A stretch of 34,129 nt of DNA from Negativicutes bacterium (GTDB lineage Bacteria; Bacillota; Negativicutes; Anaeromusales; Anaeromusaceae): positions 1 through 34,129 of the forward strand of contig SAAJ01000031.1 of NCBI GenBank assembly GCA_009929485.1, given 5' to 3'. The position numbers and the translations under genes are program-made. Shown here in pieces: positions 24,578 to 31,014 of this stretch. Every line of letters starts with the position of its first letter. Position 1 is the stretch's first letter. The notes under the pieces were generated by a model. It ran no database searches and was not told the DNA's origin. It saw only the letters and a program-made list of their open reading frames with translations.

Positions 24578-26251
24578 ATGGAAATGCAAGAAAACAAAGC
24601 ATATAGCCGCAGTGATTTTTTGTCGTGGGGGATGCTGGCTTTGCTTTTTGTGTATATGTTGTCTCTGAACTTTCTCATGCCGCTGCATCGCGATGATTAT
24701 TGGTATTCCTTGATTTGGGGAACGATGGACAAGCTGGCGGTTTGGCCGGATGTATTTCAATCCATGTATGCCCATTATTTGACTCACGGCGGTCGCATGA
24801 CGGCCTATGTGGTGCTGAGCAGTTTTTTGCTGGCAGGCAAGTTTTGGTTCAACTTATTCAACTCTTTTATGTATGTAGCCTTGATTGTGCTGATGTACTG
24901 GCATTCGCAACGCCAGCTTACCTGGCGCTTTCAGCCGCATGTTTTATTGCTGCTGATTACCTTTACGTGGCTGGGGCTGCCTCATTTTGCGGAAGTGACG
25001 ATTTGGATGGCCGGCTCGTGCACCTATTTATTTACGGCTGTGTTGATTCTTGCGTTTTTTCTCCCCTACCATTTTCAAGCCTTGGGCAGAGGACTGTGGC
25101 AAGGCGGTTTTTGGGCGTCTTTAAGTATGCTGATTTTGGGCGTGCTTGCAGGCTGGGGTATTGAAAATACTTCAGCTACCACGGCTTTTGTCAGTTTTTG
25201 CGCCACCTTCTATTTTTACAAGAAGAAACAGCCGCAAACGTGGATGCTGACCGGCTGTTTTGGCGCGGTACTGGGGATGGTTATGCTGGTTGCTGCGCCG
25301 GGAAACTATGTGCGTTTTGACGATTCGAAAACAAAGCTGCTTTATCATTTTACCAATCTTATCGCTGCCGGGGCGGAGGCGCTGCTCTATGTGCTGCCGG
25401 TAGTGTTGTTTTTGCTGCTGGCCTGGCGGGTTTTGCGGGCTTGCCACGAGAAAGGCGCTGCTGCGGCAACGGAAAACCGAAAGCTGGACGGAACTTTTAT
25501 TTTTTCCTCTGTCATGACTATGGCGGCAATTGCTTTTTTGCTGCTTTCCTATAGCAACGGTCATTTCTTTTCTACTTGGCTGGGACCGCTGCTGATAGCT
25601 AAGGTGGCCGTGCCGCTGGGCGTCGCGACGCCGCGGTTGCAGGTGCAGCTTTTTAATACCTTGTCCGGTCTGGAAGAGATGCTGATCTATCTGCTTACGA
25701 TCGCGCAACTCTATCGGTATGCCTTTACCAAGCTGTCGTTGCGCAAGAAGGATTTGAGAGGCGCACGCAGCGGCTGGGGGGAGATTATGGCAGTGCATCC
25801 GGCTTGCTGGCATGTAGCGGCCTGGTTGGCGCTGGCTCTGTTTAACCATTTTGTCATGGTGGCGTCGCCCCGCTTTCCGGCGCGGGCTACCTTTGGGTCA
25901 GTCACGTTTTTACTGATTGCCACAGCCGGCGTATTCACCGTGCCCGAAGTGCGTCAATACTTTTTGGAGACGGCTCGCAGGAAATACATGGCGCTCTTTG
26001 CGGTCTTGGTTCTGCTGCCCATGATGGCGGCAACCTTGAATCAATATGTGACCATCCATCGGGAAGACGGGGCGCGGATGGCTTATGTGCGGGAAATGAC
26101 GGCTCAGGGAGCGACAGAGCTCGAAGTGGCGCCGATTTCCATCAAAAATCGCGTACTGCGCCATGTGTACTTTGAGGACTTGAACAATTCCGTCTCGCGT
26201 GACCTGCTCTGCAATTATTACGGCTTGAAAACGATCAAGCTGAAAGAATAG
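24578..26251 (+). CDS. Polytopic membrane protein, DUF6056/GT-C glycosyltransferase-like
   Basis: A 557-residue membrane protein with about ten to twelve hydrophobic segments. Near the N-terminus, after the first helix, it has LHRDDYWYS and then GRMTAYV, a pattern of the DUF6056 family; the acidic pair after helix 1 resembles the catalytic loop of GT-C glycosyltransferases that use polyprenyl-phosphate sugars. A soluble C-terminal tail of about 60 residues follows the last helix. AAGGAGG lies 13 bases before ATG 24578; the in-frame ATG at 24545 lacks a site. It shares the region with a deacetylase, GtrA and a DPM-type transferase, which supports a role in envelope glycan assembly. Confidence 0.7.
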   Translation: MEMQENKAYSRSDFLSWGMLALLFVYMLSLNFLMPLHRDDYWYSLIWGTMDKLAVWPDVFQSMYAHYLTHGGRMTAYVVLSSFLLAGKFWFNLFNSFMYVALIVLMYWHSQRQLTWRFQPHVLLLLITFTWLGLPHFAEVTIWMAGSCTYLFTAVLILAFFLPYHFQALGRGLWQGGFWASLSMLILGVLAGWGIENTSATTAFVSFCATFYFYKKKQPQTWMLTGCFGAVLGMVMLVAAPGNYVRFDDSKTKLLYHFTNLIAAGAEALLYVLPVVLFLLLAWRVLRACHEKGAAAATENRKLDGTFIFSSVMTMAAIAFLLLSYSNGHFFSTWLGPLLIAKVAVPLGVATPRLQVQLFNTLSGLEEMLIYLLTIAQLYRYAFTKLSLRKKDLRGARSGWGEIMAVHPACWHVAAWLALALFNHFVMVASPRFPARATFGSVTFLLIATAGVFTVPEVRQYFLETARRKYMALFAVLVLLPMMAATLNQYVTIHREDGARMAYVREMTAQGATELEVAPISIKNRVLRHVYFEDLNNSVSRDLLCNYYGLKTIKLKE

Positions 26252-26265
26252 CCGAGATTAGGAAC

Positions 26266-26292
26266 GAACAAGAGAATCGGAGAACCGGAGGG
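26266..26292. repeat. Dispersed intergenic module, exact 27-bp copy
   Basis: Identical over 27 bases to 7083-7109 and, reverse-complemented, to 27739-27765. It lies 14 bases after the membrane-protein stop codon. Confidence 0.9.
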
Positions 26293-26358
26293 GCCGCAAG
26301 AGGGGAAAAGCCGGTACTTCAAGTAACAACAGGATTCAGAGAGAAATTTAGAATTTTT

Positions 26359-26401
26359 AAAAGCCAGTGAAACCTTTTAAGTAAGGATTTCACTGGCTTT
26401 T
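26359..26401 (+). terminator. Intrinsic terminator of the DUF6056-like gene
   Basis: 14-bp perfect stem AAAAGCCAGTGAAA with its complement around a 15-base loop. Confidence 0.85.
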
Positions 26402-26440
26402 CTGGATACTGTTGATCTTTTTTGATTATACTTCCAAACA

Positions 26441-26535
26441 TCGTAAGCCTCATGCGAGCCCTCAGGTTCTCATCGCGACTCCTGTTCAATCCAACCTCGT
26501 CGTGCCCTCCCTTTACTCCTTCTACTCATGTTTAA
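26441..26535. repeat. Dispersed pyrimidine-rich modules, two units
   Basis: GAGCCCTCAGGTTCTC...CTCCTGTTCAA followed by GTGCCCTCC...CTACTCATGTTTAAA. No gene is visible in 26252-26550 apart from the terminator and these modules. Confidence 0.7.
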
Positions 26536-26550
26536 ACATTCCGTTCTTTC

Positions 26551-27399
26551 TCACGGAATATCCCGGAAAGAAGCCAGGGTGATCGAGCGCTCTTTGAGCA
26601 GCGATTTCGCTTGGCTGCTCAGGGCGGTTTGCAGCTCTTCTTCGAACTGGTGAGCCCAGCCGCAGGCGGCGGCTAAAGCCTGATTATCCGTGCCGGGATG
26701 AATCATGATTTCCGTGGAACCTGCAGGCAGCTTGCGCAAAATTTCTAAGAAGCTTTCTTCCCGCAGGCCGCCTCCGGCGACAATGCCGAAGAAATGGTCC
26801 GGCGTCCGAAACCCGCGCTGCCGCGCCTTGCGGCGGGCTAAAGCGGCTAGGAAGATAAGGCCGGAACGGCCGACGAACTGTCCAGGCGTACAGGAGTAGC
26901 CGCCGGTAAAGCCGAGCGGTACGGAGGGAATGCGTACGGCTTTGATTTGGTGGGCCGCGGCCAGTTCTAAGGCGATGTCGATAATTCCAGGCAGCACATG
27001 AAGATGCTGGTGGCTGTCAATATGGGTGATGCGCAGGCCGCTGTCGACAACTTTTTGAATTTGAGCGGCCAGTTCGGCGCGCACTTCTTTTAAAGAAACG
27101 GCGCCTTTAAAAAAGCGAGCCATAAACTGCGGGTATTTTTCAGCAAGCTGGCCGTTTTCATCGACTAAGCTGGGGATTTGCTCCGGCGGCAGCAAGGGCT
27201 TCTCGCCGATGAGCGTCAAATGTACCCCTACTCCTAACGAAGGATGAGCGGCTGCCTTGGTTACGGCGTCGTCAAAAGCGGCGGCGCTGGGCATCAAGGT
27301 GGCGCTGGTGATGCAGCCTTCTACATGACCTTGAATGACAGCATCGTTTATGAGAACATGACGGCCGAAATCATCGGCGTTGACAATGAGTTTTCGCAT
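26551..27399 (-). CDS. ChbG/HpnK (YdjC)-family carbohydrate deacetylase
   Basis: A 282-residue metal-dependent deacetylase fold. The N-terminal KLIVNADDFGR (catalytic and metal Asp pair), GVGVHLTL and ITHIDSHQHLHVLPGI carry the conserved D/H metal ligands. The C-terminal EIMIHPGTDN is also conserved. The N-terminal style and the HLHVLPGI block resemble HpnK-like members more than ChbG of chitobiose operons. ATG 27399 has AAGGAG six bases upstream, preferred over the open frame to 27453. In the context of GT2, GtrA and a GT-C-like protein, deacylation of a lipid-linked amino sugar is plausible but inferred. Confidence 0.87.
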   Translation of the reverse strand: MRKLIVNADDFGRHVLINDAVIQGHVEGCITSATLMPSAAAFDDAVTKAAAHPSLGVGVHLTLIGEKPLLPPEQIPSLVDENGQLAEKYPQFMARFFKGAVSLKEVRAELAAQIQKVVDSGLRITHIDSHQHLHVLPGIIDIALELAAAHQIKAVRIPSVPLGFTGGYSCTPGQFVGRSGLIFLAALARRKARQRGFRTPDHFFGIVAGGGLREESFLEILRKLPAGSTEIMIHPGTDNQALAAACGWAHQFEEELQTALSSQAKSLLKERSITLASFRDIP

Positions 27400-27489
27400 G
27401 AGTACTCCTTTTTTCTGTGTCAGATAGTAAAAATTTTTATGGTTGAAAACCAAGATGTATCAAGAAATACATGGATTTACATAAAACTA

Positions 27490-27665
27490 GCGGCATGCTT
27501 GCATTTGTGACAAGATTTGCACGCGCCTCGAAAAAGCGAGCTAAGTCGGCAGTTTCTTAACTCGCTGTGCTCAAGCAGGCGAAACTGTACTCCGCCTTAG
27601 CTCGCTTTTTCGTCCTGCGGACCGTCTTGTTCCAATAAAAGTCTCAACTACAAGCATTGCCGCCG
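27490..27665 (+). repeat. Structured intergenic repeat, copy B
   Basis: A 176-bp element. The outer arm GCGGCATGCTTG (27490-27501) pairs with CAAGCATTGCCGC. GCGAGCTAAG pairs with CTTAGCTCGC (inner stem), and CAGTTTC pairs with GAAACTG (apical stem) around AACTCGCTGTGCTCA. The hairpin GTCC-TGC-GGAC and the tail CTTGTTCCAATAAAAGTCTC are conserved with copies A and C. It lies upstream of the HpnK-like gene in the spacer after GtrA. Confidence 0.9.
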
Positions 27666-27768
27666 CGACCCTCTACATACCCTCCATCTACTCCCTTTAC
27701 TCCTGTTAAAAACATCGTACTCCGTGTCCTCCGGCGTTCCCTCCGGTTCTCCGATTCTCTTGTTCAAT
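27666..27768. repeat. Dispersed pyrimidine-rich modules following repeat B
   Basis: Three CCCTCC/CTCC units. The last (27739-27765) is the exact reverse complement of 7083-7109. No gene is seen between 27400 and 27780. Confidence 0.85.
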
Positions 27769-27780
27769 CCTGCTCCCTAA

Positions 27781-28185
27781 TTATCGGTTCCCTAGACGGA
27801 AGACCACATGCTTGCTGGCAAAATAGTTAAGAATCGCCACAAGCCCGCTTGCCGCCAGTTTCGCTGCGGCATCAGGGATGAGCAGTGCTTCGACCATGAT
27901 AATCATCGAAAGAATATCAGCAAAATACGAAAGGGTTCGGAAAAAGAGAAAACTGGAAAACTCTCTGCAGAGAAGGGCGATATCGGTTTTGCGGCTTTGG
28001 AAGACGTAGAACTTATTGGTGACAAAGGCAAAAAGGACTGCCAGAATCCAAGCCAGAGAGGCTGCGATTTTGTAGTCCAAGGGAATGACCTTGGTAAAAA
28101 ACAGGTAAACAATAAAATTAACCAGTGTGGTCAGCAGGCCAAAAACAATATAGGAACTGGTTTGGCTTATCTTGCATAGCTTCAA
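27781..28185 (-). CDS. GtrA-family membrane protein
   Basis: A 134-residue, four-helix GtrA-like protein (DPMS-associated flippase family). Helix 1 is SYIVFGLLTTLVNFIVYLFF, and the C-terminal NYFASKHVVFR is the family signature. These proteins are thought to help move polyprenyl-phosphate sugars across the membrane. I place the start at TTG 28185, one base after the upstream GT2 stop with GGGAGAG seven bases away, giving tight translational coupling. The frame stays open to an ATG at 28224, which would overlap GT2 by 38 bases. Confidence 0.85.
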   Translation of the reverse strand: MKLCKISQTSSYIVFGLLTTLVNFIVYLFFTKVIPLDYKIAASLAWILAVLFAFVTNKFYVFQSRKTDIALLCREFSSFLFFRTLSYFADILSMIIMVEALLIPDAAAKLAASGLVAILNYFASKHVVFRLGNR

Positions 28186-28186
28186 G

Positions 28187-29227
28187 TCAATTCTCTCCCT
28201 GGTCTTCAAAATGCAGGCGGTCACGGCGGTAGAGGCTTTTTTTGCCGTTGTAATCGTTTACAAGATATAAGGGGCGTCGCTTGGTTTCGTTAAAAACCCG
28301 CGCCAGATATTCGCCGATAACTCCCAGAAAAATAAGCTGGATGCCGCCCAAAAACAAGATGATCGACACCAGTGTGGGGAAGCCTTGTACAGGATCGCCA
28401 AAGATTAGGGTGTTGAAAATGATCCAGCCCATATAAGCAAAGGAGATGAGGGAAATGACCAGGCCGGCAATGGACGAAAGGCGCAAGGGGAAGGTAGTGA
28501 AGGAGGTAATGCCTTCAATAGCCAGATTGATCAGTTTCAGCCAGCTCCACTTGGTTGTACCTGCGGCTCGCAGCGCGGAGTCGAAAAGAATCTCTTTTTT
28601 GCGGTAGCCGATCCAGCTGAAAATGCCTTTGGTATAGCGCTGGGTTTCGCGCATCAATTTGATAGCTTCCACGCAGCGGCGGTCCAGCAAACGGAAGTCG
28701 CCTACATGCTCTTGAATTTTGATGGTGGATATTTTTTGCAGCAGGCTGTAAAAGGTATTGGCCGCCCAGCGGCGGATAAAGGATTCGCCGGTGCGCTGGC
28801 GTCGTTTGGCGCAGACATCGTCATAGCCTTCTTTCCAGTAGGCAATCATTTCCGGAATGAGCTCCGGAGGATGCTGTAAATCGGCATCCATAATGATCAC
28901 GGCGTCGCTGTCGGCGTAATCAAGACCAGCAATCATAGCCAGCTCTTTGCCGAAGTTACGGGACAAATCCAAATAAGAAATCTGCGGATGTTGAGCCGCG
29001 AGCTTCTTGATAACATGCAGTGTATTGTCGGTGCTGCCGTCGTTGATGAAAAGAATTTCAAAGGAGACGGCGGAAATTTCACCGAGAATTGTGTTCAAGC
29101 GCAGCCAGAGCTGTTCCAAAACTTCTTGCTCATTATAGCAGGGGATGAGGAGCGTAATTTTATCCAAAATGGTGTTCATCCTCTCATTGCGGTGGATCAA
29201 AGAAAATACATCGTGTCTATTATACAT
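28187..29227 (-). CDS. GT2 family glycosyltransferase, dolichyl/polyprenyl-phosphate sugar synthase type
   Basis: A 346-residue enzyme with an N-terminal GT-A domain (LLIPCYNEQEVLEQL, INDGSTDNT, DLSRNFGKELAMIAGLD, and the metal motif in IMDADLQHPPELIPEM) and two C-terminal membrane helices (about 262-325), as in GtrB/DPM1-like synthases. It should transfer a sugar from a nucleotide donor to undecaprenyl phosphate on the cytoplasmic face. ATG 29227 has AGGAAGG five bases upstream. It is coupled to GtrA, and the pair normally supplies sugar donors to a GT-C enzyme, for which the 24578-26251 protein is a candidate. Confidence 0.93.
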   Translation of the reverse strand: MYNRHDVFSLIHRNERMNTILDKITLLIPCYNEQEVLEQLWLRLNTILGEISAVSFEILFINDGSTDNTLHVIKKLAAQHPQISYLDLSRNFGKELAMIAGLDYADSDAVIIMDADLQHPPELIPEMIAYWKEGYDDVCAKRRQRTGESFIRRWAANTFYSLLQKISTIKIQEHVGDFRLLDRRCVEAIKLMRETQRYTKGIFSWIGYRKKEILFDSALRAAGTTKWSWLKLINLAIEGITSFTTFPLRLSSIAGLVISLISFAYMGWIIFNTLIFGDPVQGFPTLVSIILFLGGIQLIFLGVIGEYLARVFNETKRRPLYLVNDYNGKKSLYRRDRLHFEDQGEN

Positions 29228-29365
29228 CTGCGCCTTCCTATAAGTACAGATTGAATCCTAAGTCGCAGCGGGTTTGCCTTTTTTATGGGAAAAATTGTTT
29301 TTATTTGGTAAAGTAGAAGTTGAGATATATCGCTGGAAAACTCGTACGGCAAGGAGGCGGAAATA

Positions 29366-30208
29366 GTGGCGGCTGATTTTGACAGAACGCGCGCAGCCTA
29401 TTTTGCGGGCTTGTGTATGTTGCTTGCGGGCATTGCCTATTTGGATCACTTGACCATTCATGAGATTGATTTGTCTATCTTTTATTTACTGCCTGTAGGG
29501 CTGGCCGCTTGGAGACTGGGGATTGTCTGGGGACGCAGCGCAGCCTTTTTGGCGGTAGCGTCGTGGGGCTTGGCGGATTGGCTGGATGACTATGTTTATA
29601 AGCTGCCATGGGGCGTATATTGGGCTTCCGTGAACCATGCCGTCTTTTTTCTGGCTGTGGCTGAAGTAACAGGCCGGTTGCGTCTTGCCTATGAAATGAT
29701 AGAGCGGTCTGCGTTTTGTGATGCTTTGACAGGCTTATATAATCGGCGGGCGTTTTTTACCATGGCGGAAAAAGAATTGCAGCGCAGCCGGCGCTATGGA
29801 TACCCTCTAACAGTGTGCTATATTGACGTGGATCATTTTAAGCGAGTCAATGATACGAGAGGCCATGAGGCGGGGGACCAGTTGCTGTGTGAAATTGCTG
29901 CGGCGCTTACCGAACTGGTGCGCCAAAGTGACATCGTTGCGAGGCTGGGGGGAGACGAATTCGCGCTGCTTTTGCCGGAAACGGATAGAGTGGCCCAAGG
30001 CGTGCTGGAACGCCTGCGCGAGCGTCTGCAACAGCGCATGGACACAGCCGGTTGGCCGGTGACCTTCAGCGTGGGCGCTGTTACTTGTCAGCAGTCGCCG
30101 CGATCCATCGATGATCTGGTACAGTATGCCGATGCGTTGATGTATCAAGTGAAGCATCAAGGGAAAAACAAACTACTTTATGAGGTGTGGCAGGAGGAAA
30201 ATAAATAG
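29366..30208 (+). CDS. Membrane-bound diguanylate cyclase
   Basis: A 280-residue signalling protein. Residues 8-100 contain about three to four hydrophobic segments. Residues about 115-278 form a GGDEF domain with DALTGLYNRRAFF, the intact catalytic motif GGDEF (195-199) and an RxxD inhibitory site RQSD (186-189) five residues upstream. It should make c-di-GMP with product inhibition. The start is GTG 29366 with AAGGAGG upstream. It is followed by the small SH3 gene after 81 bases. Confidence 0.93.
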   Translation: MAADFDRTRAAYFAGLCMLLAGIAYLDHLTIHEIDLSIFYLLPVGLAAWRLGIVWGRSAAFLAVASWGLADWLDDYVYKLPWGVYWASVNHAVFFLAVAEVTGRLRLAYEMIERSAFCDALTGLYNRRAFFTMAEKELQRSRRYGYPLTVCYIDVDHFKRVNDTRGHEAGDQLLCEIAAALTELVRQSDIVARLGGDEFALLLPETDRVAQGVLERLRERLQQRMDTAGWPVTFSVGAVTCQQSPRSIDDLVQYADALMYQVKHQGKNKLLYEVWQEENK

Positions 30209-30289
30209 CTGTAATTTTCGGAGTTAGTAGGGTTTTGGGTGTGTAAAAAAGAATATATAAACCATAAAGAACAGCAAGAGGTGTCAAAA

Positions 30290-30604
30290 ATGAAATATTG
30301 GACGCTGATGATCCTAATGATACTTTGCTTGGCTGGCATGGGCGGGCAGCAAGGGACGGTGCAAGCGGCTGCAGCAGGTATTGTTTCAGTAGACCAGGTG
30401 AATTTACGCACGGCGCCAAACTTGGAGAGTGCCGTGATTGGCGTTTTAGTGAAAAAAGACGTTGTGCAGTACCTATATAATCGCAATCCCTGCCAGGTAA
30501 ATGGTTATGTTCGGGTGCTGGTCGTGCGGGCTGCAGACAAGAGTCTGGAAGGGATGGAAGGATGGGTTGTTGAGAAGTATTTGTATTGTCCCCAGTCTGA
30601 TTGA
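30290..30604 (+). CDS. Small exported SH3-like domain protein
   Basis: A 104-residue protein with a cleavable signal peptide (KYWTLMILMILCLAGMG, cleavage near QAAAA) and a single bacterial SH3 domain (about 30-104): VDQVNLRTAPNLESAVIGVLVKKD, then GYVRVLV and GWVVEKYL. Such domains bind cell-wall peptides or glycans. ATG 30290 follows GAGGTG at good spacing; the frame extends to 30239. It may be co-expressed with the upstream cyclase. Confidence 0.8.
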   Translation: MKYWTLMILMILCLAGMGGQQGTVQAAAAGIVSVDQVNLRTAPNLESAVIGVLVKKDVVQYLYNRNPCQVNGYVRVLVVRAADKSLEGMEGWVVEKYLYCPQSD

Positions 30605-30617
30605 GACGCATACGTAG

Positions 30618-30660
30618 AAAAGCCATGGCAAAGGGCTTGCTCTTTGCCATGGCTTTTTTT
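30618..30660 (+). terminator. Intrinsic terminator after the SH3 gene
   Basis: 16-bp perfect stem AAAAGCCATGGCAAAG with its complement, 8-base loop, then a T-run. Confidence 0.92.
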
Positions 30661-30683
30661 ACTGTATCAAGTCTTAATAAATG

Positions 30684-30859
30684 GGCGGCATGCTTGCATT
30701 TGAGACAAGATTTGCGCGTGCCTCGCAAAAGCAGGGGAAGACGGCAGTTTCTTAACTCGCTGCGCTCAAACAGGCGAAACTGTGATCCGCATTCCCCTGC
30801 TTTTGCGTCCTGCGGACCGTCTTGCTCCAATAAAAGTCTCAAATACAATCACGGCCGCC
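30684..30859 (+). repeat. Structured intergenic repeat, copy C
   Basis: A 176-bp element. GGCGGC pairs with GCCGCC at the ends, then ATTTGAGAC with GTCTCAAAT. The inner stem GCAAAAGCAGGGGAA pairs with TTCCCCTGCTTTTGC, and the apical CAGTTTC with GAAACTG around AACTCGCTGCGCTCA. The conserved hairpin GTCC-TGC-GGAC and CTTGCTCCAATAAAAG follow. Confidence 0.92.
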
Positions 30860-30870
30860 GGCGCAGCCTT

Positions 30871-30908
30871 CAATCCTAAACCTCGGAGCCCTCCCTCTAC
30901 TCCTGTTA
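30871..30908. repeat. Dispersed pyrimidine-rich module following repeat C
   Basis: CCTCGGAGCCCTCCCTCTACTCCTGTTAA, same family as the modules after copies A and B. Between 30660 and 31000 only the repeat, this module and a possible TATAAT at 30968-30973 are seen. Confidence 0.7.
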
Positions 30909-31014
30909 ATCTTTGTCCTTAAGAATGTTTTTTGCAAAAGAGGACTGCGCGCGGAATGGTTTATTGGTATAATAGATCGAAGCGTTATCAGAAATACCCT
31001 TGTACTGCCTCAAG

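Noticed and set aside
25172..25849. 225-codon open frame on the minus strand
   Set aside because: Antisense to the polytopic membrane protein; the translation is Gln/Arg-rich, as expected opposite hydrophobic codons.
30081..30848. 255-codon open frame on the minus strand
   Set aside because: It runs across the GGDEF gene end, the SH3 gene, a terminator and structured repeat C; it is a shadow frame.
10321..30859. CRISPR array or retron msr-msd as an explanation of the repeated palindromes
   Set aside because: Copies are far apart with no short regular spacers, and no cas gene or reverse transcriptase is present in the window.
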